DNA of 64,000 bases from Rhodobacteraceae bacterium S2214 (GCA_025141675.1 CP081161.1:2330001-2394000), one strand, 5' to 3'; shown: positions 38,157-47,024, numbered from the stretch's first letter. Made by a program: numbers and translations. The notes: generated from the sequence alone by a model not told the origin.

Positions 38157-39098
38157 CTATCTGTACGGCACACCGGGCAAAATCGACAGCATCTCGAACA
38201 TCAGATTTGCGCCCGTCAGCGCCGTATTCCCCGAGGTGTCATAGGGCGGTGATACCTCTACCAAATCACACCCAACGATGTTTAGTCCACGCAACCCACG
38301 GATCAATTCCATCGCTTGCGGCGTCGTCAGCCCACCGATCTCAGGGGTACCAGTTCCCGGTGCATATGCAGGATCAAGACTGTCGATATCGTAGGTAATA
38401 TAGGTCTTCTGATCACCAATCTTTGCTTTTATTTCAGCAGCTAACGTCGCAAGGCTCTTGTGCCAAAGATCAGGCGCAAGGTACTGATTAAAGCCCCAGC
38501 CCGCAGCTTCAGTGAAGTCATCCGCCGTGTAACCCGTGCCACGCAAACCGATCTGGAACACCTTGTCGGCAGTGATCAAGCCTTCCTCATAGGCACGCCT
38601 GAAAACGGTGCCGTGGGTTTCCCTTTCACCGAACATCTCGTCATTCACATCGGCATGTGCGTCGACATGCACTAGCGCAACAGGACCATGTTTTTTCGCA
38701 ATCGACCGCAAAATCGGCAACGTCAAAGTATGATCCCCACCAAGCCCCATCGGGATCACATCATGCTTAAGGTGTTTGTCGTAAGTCTCTGTGATTAAAA
38801 GAATAGATGCCTGCAAGTTGAACGTATTGATCGGCACATCGCCAAGGTCCGCACACTGCAACGCATCAAACGGTGCAGCCCCCGTTTGGATATTATAAGG
38901 CCGGATCATCGCCGATTGTTCACGCAATTGCTTTGGCCCCATGCGGGTACCGGACCGCCAAGACGTGCCAATGTCCATCGGTATCCCGATGAAGCCAACG
39001 TCGATCCCTTCAGCCGTCGCAACTTCGGGCAAACGCATGAAACTTTGCGGCCCAGCAAAACGGGCCAGATCGTTTCCGGAAATTGGCATATTCGGCAT
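38157..39098 (-). CDS. Ureohydrolase (agmatinase family), guanidino-acid type loop
   Basis: A 313-aa arginase/agmatinase-fold enzyme with all dimetal ligands: GGDHT, HVDAHADV and DIDSLDP. Such enzymes remove urea from guanidino compounds. The loop after the second motif, NDEMFGERETHGTVFRRA, resembles guanidinobutyrase/guanidinopropionase-type members, as I recall them, more than E. coli SpeB, so a guanidino-acid substrate is possible; this is inference. The ATG overlaps the stop of the paralogue upstream (TGATG), so both are translated from one message. Confidence 0.88.
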   Translation of the reverse strand: MPNMPISGNDLARFAGPQSFMRLPEVATAEGIDVGFIGIPMDIGTSWRSGTRMGPKQLREQSAMIRPYNIQTGAAPFDALQCADLGDVPINTFNLQASILLITETYDKHLKHDVIPMGLGGDHTLTLPILRSIAKKHGPVALVHVDAHADVNDEMFGERETHGTVFRRAYEEGLITADKVFQIGLRGTGYTADDFTEAAGWGFNQYLAPDLWHKSLATLAAEIKAKIGDQKTYITYDIDSLDPAYAPGTGTPEIGGLTTPQAMELIRGLRGLNIVGCDLVEVSPPYDTSGNTALTGANLMFEMLSILPGVPYR

Positions 39099-40066
39099 CA
39101 GACTTTCCTTTTATTCCATAGGGCTAGACAGCAAAGCTCCATCGCGACGTGGGCACCTGCAATCGCGGTTGCACCGGTCGTGTCATACGCGGGCGATACT
39201 TCGACAACATCGCCGCCCACTACGTTTACACCAGCCAAGTCCCGCAGGATCGCCGCCGCTTGCCAAGATGCAAGGCCGCCCCAAACCGGCGTCCCAGTTC
39301 CGGGGGCAAACGCAGGGTCCAAAGCGTCAATATCAAACGTCACATAAGTCGGATGATCACCCACAATCTTCTTAACACTATCAACAACATACGCGGCACC
39401 CTTCTCGTGAACAGTGCGGGCGTCGATGTAAGGCATCCCAAGGTAGTCATCGCATTCCGTCCGGATACCGACCTGAACAGACCGCGTCACATCAACCAGC
39501 CCCACTTTCACCGCCTTATACATGAATGTACCGTGGTCGATCCGGTCCATATCGTCATCTGCCCAAAGATCAGAATGGGCATCAAATTGGATCACGGACA
39601 TCGGCCCGAATTTCTCAGCGTAAGCGCGCAGAATCGGAAGCGTCATAAAATGATCGCCACCCAACGAAACCGTGCCCGGCCCCTGCGCCAGAATCCCAGC
39701 GATATGTGCCTGCAAAAGTCCCGGAAAACTCGGCGTATGCGCGTAATCAAACGCCAGATCACCGTAATCCACGATCGAAAATTCGGACAACGGATTAAAC
39801 CCGTCCCAGCCATATGGGGGATCATAGGGCTGCAACGTTGATGCTTCACGGATCGCGCGCGGCCCCATGCGGCAGCCCGTGCGATGGGTCACGGCCTGAT
39901 CGAACGGCACGCCCGTGATTGCTAGATCCACCCCCGTCAAATCCTTGGTGTATTTGCGACGCAAAAAGGACGTGGCGCCAGCAAAGGCATTTTCAAACGC
40001 TAAGCCGCGCGGATCATCAGTCGTGAATGCGCGATCAATTTGGCGTTTGGCATCTTCAAGGCTCAT
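39098..40066 (-). CDS. speB: Agmatinase (SpeB type)
   Basis: A 322-aa ureohydrolase that would convert agmatine to putrescine and urea. The metal motifs GGDHF, QFDAHSDLW and DIDALDPAFAPGTGTPVWGG are intact. The loop IDHGTFMYKAVKVGLVD with QVGIRTE matches the E. coli SpeB plan. I start at ATG 40066 because the family aligns from there; the longer frame to 40180 adds low-similarity residues. It is the first of two tandem paralogues and lies downstream of an M20 amidohydrolase on the same strand (141-base gap). Confidence 0.9.
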   Translation of the reverse strand: MSLEDAKRQIDRAFTTDDPRGLAFENAFAGATSFLRRKYTKDLTGVDLAITGVPFDQAVTHRTGCRMGPRAIREASTLQPYDPPYGWDGFNPLSEFSIVDYGDLAFDYAHTPSFPGLLQAHIAGILAQGPGTVSLGGDHFMTLPILRAYAEKFGPMSVIQFDAHSDLWADDDMDRIDHGTFMYKAVKVGLVDVTRSVQVGIRTECDDYLGMPYIDARTVHEKGAAYVVDSVKKIVGDHPTYVTFDIDALDPAFAPGTGTPVWGGLASWQAAAILRDLAGVNVVGGDVVEVSPAYDTTGATAIAGAHVAMELCCLALWNKRKV

Positions 40067-40207
40067 GGATTGGGGTCTCCTGTCTTTCAAATCACCTGAC
40101 ACTGGCAACGCTGCGCGGTCAAGACATGCGCCACGCGCGACTGCGGTCCGCCCACGCAGCGACATGTGCAACCAAAACAAGTCTTGCGCGGCACGCGCAC
40201 ATCCGGA

Positions 40208-41371
40208 TCAAACCACCGGCTGCGCGGTCTCCACAAGACGCGCAAAGAACGATGCCCCATGCGCCGCCCCTTCGTCAGTGAAATCATAGGCCGGATGGTG
40301 CAACCCTGCCGTATCGCCGTTCCCCACAAACAAATAGGCACCGGGGCGTTTTTCGAGGAAGTAGGCAAAATCTTCGGCGCCCATTTCGGGGCTCGCCGCG
40401 CCATTGACGGCCGCATCTCCCGCCATCTCACGCGCCACATTGCAGGCAAACGCGGTCTTGTCGGCATCATTCACAGTCGCTGGATACCCGATTTCATAAT
40501 CGAGCGTCGCCTCGACCCCAAAACTCGCCGCTTGGCCCGCGCAAATCTCTTCCAGCCGCCGGATCACCATTGCCTGCACATCTTTGTCGTAACTACGCAC
40601 CGTCGCTTGGATCCATGCCGTATCGGGGATCACGTTATCGGCGGACCCCGTGTGAATTTGCGTCACCGAAATCACCAATTGATCAAATGCATAATGATTC
40701 CGGCTCAGGATCGTCTGGATCGCCTGCACAATCGAAACAGCGGCGACGACGGGATCGGCCGTGTCATGTGGCATCGCCCCATGCCCCCCGCGCCCCTGAA
40801 CCGTGATTGTCGCGGTATCAACAGCCGCCATGATCGGTCCCGCAACCGTTTGGAAATGCCCGACAGGCAAACCTGGCAGGTTATGAAGCGCGTAAATCTC
40901 GTCGATGGCAAAGCGGTCCAAAACGCCTTCCTCCACCATCACCTGCGCCCCACCGATGCTTTCCTCGGCGGGTTGGAACACAAGCGCGACACGGCCACGA
41001 AAATTGCGTGTCTCAGCCAGATACTTTGCGGCACCCAACAGCATTGTCGTGTGGCCATCGTGGCCGCAAGCATGCATCGCACCATCCACCTTGGATGCGT
41101 AATCTAGCCCTGTGACCTCATCCATCGGCAGCGCATCCATATCTGCGCGCAGGCCAATCGTCGGGCCGTCGCCCTGCCCTTCGATGATCGCCACGACACC
41201 CGATGTTGCGATACCTTCGTGGATGTCCGTGATCCCGAATGACCGAAGCTTTTCGACAACAAACGCCGCCGTTTGATGGCAGTCAAACACAAGTTCGGGA
41301 TGCTGGTGCAAATGCTGCCGCCACGTAGTCATGTCAGGCGTAAAGTCGGCGATCCGGTTGATAACAGGCAT
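40208..41371 (-). CDS. M20 family amidohydrolase (hippurate hydrolase-like)
   Basis: A 387-aa zinc peptidase-fold enzyme that removes acyl groups from N-acyl amino acids. It has the catalytic segments LRADMDALPM near residue 73, HACGHDGHTTMLLGAA near 98 and FQPAEESIGGAQVM near 130, and the dimerisation-domain motif GRGGHGAMPH near 190. The exact substrate is open. ATG 41371 is chosen from family alignment. It precedes two ureohydrolases on the same strand, so a shared role in nitrogen-compound catabolism is plausible. It is divergent from mazG with a 63-base gap. Confidence 0.93.
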   Translation of the reverse strand: MPVINRIADFTPDMTTWRQHLHQHPELVFDCHQTAAFVVEKLRSFGITDIHEGIATSGVVAIIEGQGDGPTIGLRADMDALPMDEVTGLDYASKVDGAMHACGHDGHTTMLLGAAKYLAETRNFRGRVALVFQPAEESIGGAQVMVEEGVLDRFAIDEIYALHNLPGLPVGHFQTVAGPIMAAVDTATITVQGRGGHGAMPHDTADPVVAAVSIVQAIQTILSRNHYAFDQLVISVTQIHTGSADNVIPDTAWIQATVRSYDKDVQAMVIRRLEEICAGQAASFGVEATLDYEIGYPATVNDADKTAFACNVAREMAGDAAVNGAASPEMGAEDFAYFLEKRPGAYLFVGNGDTAGLHHPAYDFTDEGAAHGASFFARLVETAQPVV

Positions 41372-41434
41372 AGGTGGTACTCGGTCGTTAGGGGCAATAT
41401 GGTCGTAGTTGATCCTAACCGAGAGGCACTGGCA

Positions 41435-42265
41435 ATGGACGATACCCTTATTCATGATCCAAATGGCGGGATGCCGCGGCTGCTGGAAATCATGCGCCGC
41501 CTGAGGGACCCAGACACAGGCTGCCCGTGGGACATCGAACAGGATTTCAACACCATAGCGCCCTACACGATTGAAGAAGCCTATGAAGTCGCGGACGCCA
41601 TCGCCCGCAGCGATTGGGCCGATCTGGAAGGCGAACTGGGCGATCTGTTGCTTCAGACGGTTTACCACACGCAAATGGGGTCCGAGGCAGGACATTTCGA
41701 CTTTGATAGCGTCGTGAAGGCGATTTCAGACAAGATGGTTGCCCGCCATCCCCATGTCTTTGGCGACGAATCGCGGGACAAATCGGCAGCACAACAAACC
41801 GCTGATTGGGAAAAGATCAAAGCAGCGGAACGCGGTGCCAAGGCGCAAACACGCACGTTGGACGGCGTGGCGGTGGGCCTGCCTGCCCTGACGCGCGCCG
41901 TAAAACTGCAAAACCGTGCTGCGCGTGTGGGATTCGATTGGCCGGATACGTCACACGTCATCGACAAGATCAAAGAAGAATCGGCTGAACTGGTTGAAGC
42001 CCGCGATACGTTGACCGACGCGGAGGTTGCAGAAGAATTCGGCGACCTGATGTTTGTCGTCGCCAACCTCGCACGGCACCTCAAACTTGATCCCGAAGAA
42101 ACGTTGCGATCCGCAAACGCCAAATTTCAAAGGCGTTTTGAGGCCGTTGAGGACGCACTGGAAGCACGTGGCAAAACACCAACGGACAGCGATTTGGCTG
42201 AAATGGATGCGCTTTGGGACGCTGCGAAACTGGCGGAAAAGCGCGCGAAAAATGTATCCGACTAA
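41435..42265 (+). CDS. mazG: Nucleoside triphosphate pyrophosphohydrolase MazG
   Basis: A 276-aa all-alpha NTP pyrophosphatase that hydrolyses abnormal or stress-related NTPs to NMP and PPi. Two tandem MazG domains show the metal-binding patterns: EEAYEVADAI with ELGDLLLQTVYH in the first, and KEESAELVEARD with EEFGDLMFVVANLARHL in the second. The start at 41435 has GAGAGG upstream and gives the family opening LLEIMRRLRDPDTGCPWD. Downstream is a ferric-iron binding protein with its own promoter. Confidence 0.95.
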   Translation: MDDTLIHDPNGGMPRLLEIMRRLRDPDTGCPWDIEQDFNTIAPYTIEEAYEVADAIARSDWADLEGELGDLLLQTVYHTQMGSEAGHFDFDSVVKAISDKMVARHPHVFGDESRDKSAAQQTADWEKIKAAERGAKAQTRTLDGVAVGLPALTRAVKLQNRAARVGFDWPDTSHVIDKIKEESAELVEARDTLTDAEVAEEFGDLMFVVANLARHLKLDPEETLRSANAKFQRRFEAVEDALEARGKTPTDSDLAEMDALWDAAKLAEKRAKNVSD

Positions 42266-42277
42266 ATAATTCAGGTA

Positions 42278-42306
42278 TTGACCCGACTAAAATAGTCGGC
42301 TTTATG
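42278..42306 (+). promoter_or_regulatory. Promoter with embedded palindrome before the iron-binding protein gene
   Basis: A -35 TTGACC (42278-42283) and a -10-like TTTATG (42301-42306) are 17 bases apart. The spacer holds the perfect palindrome CCGACTA-AAA-TAGTCGG (42283-42299). A half copy, CCGACTAAATA, lies 25 bases upstream at 42258. A repressor bound there would block RNA polymerase. Given the iron gene that follows, an iron-responsive operator (for example the Iron-Rhodo/IscR type described for Rhodobacterales) is the best guess. Confidence 0.6.
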
Positions 42307-42333
42307 AGCGACATCAAATAACGGAGCTTTCCA

Positions 42334-43338
42334 ATGTCACTGCGTACCTGCCTTCTGGCAACATCTACCCTCGCAATCGCGGCCCCCGCCCTTGCGGACG
42401 TCAACATTTACACCACCCGCCAGCCAGAGCTGATCCAGCCTGTCATGGACGCCTTCACCGCCGAAACCGGCATTGCTGTGAACCTCGCCTTTGTTGATGA
42501 CGGTCTGGTTGAGCGCCTGAAAGCCGAAGGCACACGGTCCCCTGCTGATCTGGTGATGACTGTCGACATCGCGAACCTGAAACAAATCGTTGATGCTGAC
42601 GTTGTTCAACCCGTTGAAAGCGACGTGCTGAACACTGCCATTCCTGCAGCCCTGCGCGATACAGACAACCAATGGTTCGGCCTAACAACACGGGCCCGCG
42701 TCGTATATGCATCCCGTGACCGCGTCGCAGACGGCGAACTGACAACATACGAAGATCTGGCCGACGACAAATGGGAAGGCCGCATTTGCACACGCTCTGG
42801 CCTGCATAACTATAACCTCGCACTTGTGTCTGCGATGATCGCACACCTTGGCGAAGACGGCGCAAAAGACTGGGCCGCTGGCGTGAAAGACAACCTTGCG
42901 CGCAAACCCGAAGGCAATGACCGCGCACAGGTCAAAGCGATCTGGGCTGGCGAATGCGACATTTCCTTGGGCAACACCTACTACATGGGCAAAATGCTTG
43001 AGAATGAAGAGCAGACCGAATGGGCCAATTCTGTCCGTCTGGTGTTCCCAGAATTCGAAGATGGCGGATCACACGTGAACGTATCCGGTATCGCGCTGAC
43101 GCAAGCCGCACCAAACAAAGAAGAAGCCCTGCAACTGATGGAATTCCTCGTGTCTCCTGCGGCACAAGCGATCTATGCAGAGCTGAACTACGAATATCCC
43201 GTGCTGGACGGCGCACCATTGTCAGAGCTTGTGGAAAGCTGGGGCCCTGTGACCGCAGACGCAACCGATCTTACAGAAATCGCAGGCCACCGCGCGGCGG
43301 CATTGCGGATCATGGAAGAAGTTGATTTCGACGGCTAA
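42334..43338 (+). CDS. Ferric-iron ABC transporter substrate-binding protein (FbpA/FutA type)
   Basis: A 334-aa periplasmic binding protein with a signal peptide (residues 1-21, ending ALA). The mature start VNIYTTRQPELIQPVMDAF, then ADLVMTVDIANL, and the paired-Tyr region NTYYMGKM near residue 218 are typical of FutA/FbpA iron binders, in which adjacent tyrosines bind Fe(III). No permease or ATPase follows, so the rest of the transporter is encoded elsewhere. The promoter palindrome just upstream suggests iron control. A GC-rich hairpin follows the stop. Confidence 0.92.
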   Translation: MSLRTCLLATSTLAIAAPALADVNIYTTRQPELIQPVMDAFTAETGIAVNLAFVDDGLVERLKAEGTRSPADLVMTVDIANLKQIVDADVVQPVESDVLNTAIPAALRDTDNQWFGLTTRARVVYASRDRVADGELTTYEDLADDKWEGRICTRSGLHNYNLALVSAMIAHLGEDGAKDWAAGVKDNLARKPEGNDRAQVKAIWAGECDISLGNTYYMGKMLENEEQTEWANSVRLVFPEFEDGGSHVNVSGIALTQAAPNKEEALQLMEFLVSPAAQAIYAELNYEYPVLDGAPLSELVESWGPVTADATDLTEIAGHRAAALRIMEEVDFDG

Positions 43339-43351
43339 CGCCGCCGACCAA

Positions 43352-43390
43352 GCGGGGGGCTCGCCCCCCGCACCCCCCAAGGTATTTGGG
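43352..43390. repeat. GC hairpin plus conserved-looking intergenic motif between convergent genes
   Basis: A perfect 8-base stem GCGGGGGG (43352-43359), loop CTCG, CCCCCCGC (43364-43371). It is followed by ACCCCCCAAGGTATTTGGG, itself a small CCCAA-GGTAT-TTGGG dyad. It lies between two convergent stop codons and probably ends both transcripts. From memory, similar CCCCC-rich units followed by a GGTATTT-like motif recur between genes in Rhodobacterales genomes, so this is likely one copy of a dispersed intergenic repeat. Confidence 0.6.
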
Positions 43391-43400
43391 ACCAAAAGAA

Positions 43401-45212
43401 TTAAGACGCTTTTTCCTCAAGCGTTAGCCATTCTTCTTCAGCAGCTTCCAAGGCGGCCTGACGTGCGACAAGCGCGTCGGTCGCCTTTTCAAATTTCACA
43501 GGGTTGTCCGTGAAAAGTGCAGGATCGGCGAGCAGCTCTGTCAGCTTCTCAATTTCGGCTGTGATCCGTTCGATCACACTTGGCAGTTCTTCCAGCCGAT
43601 GTTTTTCGGTGAACGAAAGCGTGGTTTTGCGCGCAACTGCTTGGCCTTGCTTGCCTTTGTTGGACAACTGCTTGCCCACAGATTTCGGCGCGTCAGGCGT
43701 ATCCGCACCGCGCTGTTCGCGGTAATCCGTCCAGCCGCCAGCATAGACGACAGCCTGCCCGTTGCCTTCCATCGCGATGGTCGTGGTCGCCGTACGGTCA
43801 AGGAAATCACGGTCGTGGCTGACGAGCAGCACAGTGCCCGGATAGTCGCCAAGGATGTCCTGCAGCAGGTCCAGCGTTTCGATGTCCAAATCGTTTGTCG
43901 GTTCGTCAAGGACGAGGAAATTGCTTTCCCGCGCCATCAATTTCGCCAGTAGAAGCCGCGCTTTTTCGCCACCGGACAAAGACCGGACGGGCGCGCGTGC
44001 CTGCGCATCGTCAAACAGGAACTCCTTCAGGTAGCCCACCACGTGTTTCGGCGCGCCGCGCACCATGATCTGGTCGGACTTACCGCTCGCCCCGAGCACA
44101 GGGTCGCTGGCCAGATTGTCCCACAACGTCATGTCCGGATCGAGCGCCGCACGGGTCTGATCAAAAATCGCGATATCAAGGTTGGTACCAAGCTTGACTT
44201 CGCCCTCATCTGGTTGAACTTGCCCCAGTAACATCTTGATAAGTGTCGTTTTTCCAACACCGTTGGGGCCGACGAATGCAATGCGGTCACCGCGTTGAAC
44301 CTTCAAGTCAAAATCTTTGACGATCTGTTTGCCGTCATATGATTTTGTCAGACCGAACGCCTCGACAACCTTTTTACCCGACGTGCTACCGCCGTCGAAC
44401 GCCATTGCCGCTGTGCCTTGCCGCTTAATCTGTGCGGATTTCTCAGCCCGCAAATCTTGCAGTGCGCGTACACGTCCTTGGTTCCGTTTACGGCGAGCGG
44501 AAATACCTTCAACAGCCCAACGGGCTTCCGCTTTGATCTTACGGTTCAGCTTGTGGCGTTGTTGGTCTTCTTCTTCCCAAATCTTGTCGCGCCATTCTTC
44601 AAAGCCGTCAAAACCCTGTTCGGCTCTGCGCACCATTCCCCTATCAATCCAAAGGGTTGCGCGGGTGAGTTCGCGCAAAAATGCACGGTCGTGTGAAATT
44701 AGGACGAAACCTGCGCGGGTCGTTTTCAGTTCAGTTTCGAGCCACGCAATCGCTTCGATATCAAGGTGGTTGGTCGGCTCGTCCAGCAGCATCAGCTCAG
44801 GCGCTTCGGCCATCAATTTGGCCAAGGCCGCCCGCCGTCTTTCCCCGCCAGATGCCGTATTCACGTCACCCGCAGGATCAAATTTCAGCCCTTCCGCCAC
44901 CATGTCCACGCGGTAGGCTTCATCAATATCCAAGCCGCTCGCAGCGTAATCGCCAAGCGTCGCAAACCCTTCCATCGTCGGGTCTTGTTCCATGTACCCC
45001 ACAGACACGCCGGGGGCTGCGACCCGCGTGCCGCTGTCGGCCTCCACAAGGCCTGCCATGACTTTCATCAAGGTAGATTTCCCAGACCCGTTGCGCCCCA
45101 CAAGCGCCACGCGGTCGCCGGGTTGCACCACAAGCGACAGGTCTTCGAATACAGGATCGCCGCCGAAGGTCAGCGCGATATCGGACATTTGGAGTAAAGG
45201 TGTACGTGCCAT
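43401..45212 (-). CDS. uup: ABC-F family ATPase Uup
   Basis: A 603-aa soluble protein with two ABC ATPase domains and no membrane segment, so it is a ribosome-associated ABC-F factor, not a transporter. Walker A motifs are GRNGSGKST (near residue 39) and GPNGVGKTT (near residue 315). Signature sequences are ASGGERRRAALA and LSGGEKARLLLA, and Walker B regions are LLDEPTNHLD and VLDEPTNDLD. The C-terminal coiled coil (ITAEIEKLTELLADP onward) marks it as Uup rather than EttA. A GTG two codons upstream of ATG 45212 is an alternative start. Confidence 0.94.
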   Translation of the reverse strand: MARTPLLQMSDIALTFGGDPVFEDLSLVVQPGDRVALVGRNGSGKSTLMKVMAGLVEADSGTRVAAPGVSVGYMEQDPTMEGFATLGDYAASGLDIDEAYRVDMVAEGLKFDPAGDVNTASGGERRRAALAKLMAEAPELMLLDEPTNHLDIEAIAWLETELKTTRAGFVLISHDRAFLRELTRATLWIDRGMVRRAEQGFDGFEEWRDKIWEEEDQQRHKLNRKIKAEARWAVEGISARRKRNQGRVRALQDLRAEKSAQIKRQGTAAMAFDGGSTSGKKVVEAFGLTKSYDGKQIVKDFDLKVQRGDRIAFVGPNGVGKTTLIKMLLGQVQPDEGEVKLGTNLDIAIFDQTRAALDPDMTLWDNLASDPVLGASGKSDQIMVRGAPKHVVGYLKEFLFDDAQARAPVRSLSGGEKARLLLAKLMARESNFLVLDEPTNDLDIETLDLLQDILGDYPGTVLLVSHDRDFLDRTATTTIAMEGNGQAVVYAGGWTDYREQRGADTPDAPKSVGKQLSNKGKQGQAVARKTTLSFTEKHRLEELPSVIERITAEIEKLTELLADPALFTDNPVKFEKATDALVARQAALEAAEEEWLTLEEKAS

Positions 45213-45297
45213 GCCCACCAGCTATTGCCGCAAACGACAACGTGCAAGCCCCTGTTTTACCCGCCCGACACCAACCGCACCCAGCGGGTCGCCGCGT

Positions 45298-46011
45298 TTA
45301 AACCAGTGCGCGCAATGCGCGGGCGCGTGCGGGTGGGATTTTAGCGATTTCCACAACCGTCAGCACGTGAAGCGTGTCCATCGTCCGGTCCACGACCGCA
45401 TGATCACTGACCCATCCGCCCATCGCCAAATATGTCCGCAGCAAAGGCGGCATGGGGCGTTGATCTGTGTCGTCCATCGGTTCAACGAAACGAATGACCT
45501 CGGGCGCAATGGCGCCGGGCATCAATGCATGTGGTCCTTGGTAACGGTCCTGCAACGCCCGAATGACACGGGCATATGGGGCCGGATCAGTGCCGGTCAG
45601 GCTTGTGCAGCCAAACAGGATCGTGGCTTCACAGGCGTCGACGTATTGCGTCAGCGCACCCCACGCGACACGTAGGATATGAGGGTCAGGCGTTGCCGGA
45701 TCCGTACAAAAACGACCAATTTCGATATGTGGGCCAGCCGTTTGGGCTAGTCCTGACAGATCGTAGAATTGCCCCGCGTACCCGTCTTGCACCGCAGCTG
45801 CCGGTGATTGCCGCATGCGAAACGTGCAAACAAGCGGGCCATTTGTGCCGTCTTCGATCATCAGATGCGACCAACTGACATCAAATTGATCCAGATCGAC
45901 GCCCGATTTTCCAAAAAAGCAGCGATGCCGCAGCTTTTGACAGGCGACAACGTCCGCAGCAGATGTCGCAAACCGCGCGACGTAACGCCCTTTCGGAAAG
46001 CCCACAGTCAT
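45298..46011 (-). CDS. olsB: Ornithine-acyl[ACP] N-acyltransferase-like GNAT protein
   Basis: A 237-aa acyltransferase of the OlsB/hemolysin-like GNAT group. Landmarks are [25 protein letters not shown] at the start, [18 protein letters not shown], and [12 protein letters not shown] in the middle. OlsB makes 3-hydroxyacyl-ornithine, the lyso precursor of ornithine lipid, a major roseobacter membrane lipid. The O-acyltransferase OlsA is not adjacent; the two genes are often apart in this group. I prefer ATG 46011; a frame to 46047 exists but is less family-like. It is divergent from msrB. Confidence 0.85.
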   Translation of the reverse strand: MTVGFPKGRYVARFATSAADVVACQKLRHRCFFGKSGVDLDQFDVSWSHLMIEDGTNGPLVCTFRMRQSPAAAVQDGYAGQFYDLSGLAQTAGPHIEIGRFCTDPATPDPHILRVAWGALTQYVDACEATILFGCTSLTGTDPAPYARVIRALQDRYQGPHALMPGAIAPEVIRFVEPMDDTDQRPMPPLLRTYLAMGGWVSDHAVVDRTMDTLHVLTVVEIAKIPPARARALRALV

Positions 46012-46100
46012 GTGATGCCCCCCAAAGACAGCAAACCCTTGGAACAAATGGAACTAAGCCCTACATCTTGTGTCAGCACCAAAGAGGACATCGTGAACCC

Positions 46101-46496
46101 ATGGATAAAATCGTCAAAACAGACGCCGAATGGCGTGCGCAACTTTCTGACCTTGCTTACAAGGTCACACGTAAACATGGCACGGAACGCGCAGGGACGC
46201 ACGAAGATTTCCCAAAAGACGCAGGGACCTACATGTGCGTCTGCTGCGGCGCGCCTTTGTTCGAACAGGATACGAAGTTCGAAAGCGGCACGGGCTGGCC
46301 TTCATTCTATGCGCCGATCGACGCCGAACAGGTCGGCGAAAGCGAGGATCGGAAGTTTTTCATGAAACGCACGGAGGTGCATTGCAACCGCTGCGAAGCG
46401 CATCTGGGGCACGTTTTCCCGGACGGTCCGGCCCCGACGGGTCTGCGCTACTGCATTAATGGCGTCGCTTTGACGTTCGAACCTGAAAGCGACTAA
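46101..46496 (+). CDS. msrB: Methionine-R-sulfoxide reductase B
   Basis: Repairs protein methionine-R-sulfoxide. The 131-aa protein has two zinc CxxC motifs (CVCCG near residue 47 and CNRCEAH near residue 96), SGTGWPSF in between, and the catalytic Cys in [12 protein letters not shown] near residue 118. The canonical RYCxNSxAL motif reads NG rather than NS here, a mild variation that leaves the Cys intact. ATG 46101 is family-consistent; the frame continues upstream without similarity. It is convergent with the BamE-like gene. Confidence 0.95.
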   Translation: MDKIVKTDAEWRAQLSDLAYKVTRKHGTERAGTHEDFPKDAGTYMCVCCGAPLFEQDTKFESGTGWPSFYAPIDAEQVGESEDRKFFMKRTEVHCNRCEAHLGHVFPDGPAPTGLRYCINGVALTFEPESD

Positions 46497-46515
46497 TCAG
46501 TCATCGCAAAAAATG

Positions 46516-46541
46516 GATATCTAGGCTTTGGCCTAGATATC
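46516..46541 (-). terminator. Terminator of the BamE-like gene
   Basis: Perfect 11-base arms GATATCTAGGC (46516-46526) and GCCTAGATATC (46531-46541) with a four-base loop. On the minus strand the hairpin is followed by CCATTTTTTGC. The stem includes the stop codon (46533-46535) and last codons of the lipoprotein gene. It may also serve msrB. Confidence 0.75.
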
Positions 46542-47024
46542 GTTATCGGCCAGAGGCCCACCCAAGAACTGGCCTGCATCAATCTGGCCAATAGAGCCCA
46601 ACAGCTGTGAAATCACCGTCAGATCGGCGATTCCATCGTCAGTCACACGCCGTGACAACGCGACAACGCGACCGTCTTGTAATGTAAACCGTTCGATGTT
46701 GGACAGCGTCCCTGCCCCGGTGAAGCTGATCGCCACGACTTGGCGGTCCACTTCGGTCGGTTCAAAAGGACCGTAGTGTTCGAATTTGCTGGCCACGTAA
46801 TACATCGTGTTCTCGCCAATGACACCGCCAGCGGTCGCAGGCCCCACCAAAGCCATGACAGATTCGCGCGTATCAACGCCAACCGTCAACTGCGCCAGAT
46901 CTTCGGGCAAAGGCACAAAACCATGGTTGCGCGTGATCGGCGTACAGGCCACCACAAGGCCAAGTCCTGCCATCATCACGGCGCGGCGCAATAGAACACC
47001 CGATGTGCTGTCGTTCCTGCTCAT
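46533..47024 (-). CDS. BamE/SmpA-type outer-membrane lipoprotein
   Basis: A 163-aa lipoprotein with a signal peptide ending in the lipobox VVAC (Cys near residue 27). A SmpA/OmlA (BamE) domain follows: GVDTRESVMALVGPATAGG, then MYYVASKFE and VAISFTGAGTLSNIERF. BamE is an accessory subunit of the outer-membrane BAM complex. ATG 47024 lies directly before the signal peptide; the frame upstream is not signal-like. It is divergent from yceD with a 70-base gap, as in other Rhodobacterales. Confidence 0.9.
   Translation of the reverse strand: MSRNDSTSGVLLRRAVMMAGLGLVVACTPITRNHGFVPLPEDLAQLTVGVDTRESVMALVGPATAGGVIGENTMYYVASKFEHYGPFEPTEVDRQVVAISFTGAGTLSNIERFTLQDGRVVALSRRVTDDGIADLTVISQLLGSIGQIDAGQFLGGPLADNDI

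Noticed and set aside
42283..42299. The palindrome read as a mazG terminator
   Set aside because: The stem is short with a three-base loop and the downstream T run is minimal, whereas it sits exactly between good -35 and -10 elements.
46101..46496. Inactive msrB because the RYCxNS motif reads NG
   Set aside because: The catalytic Cys, zinc Cys pairs and substrate-pocket residues are all present, so activity is expected.
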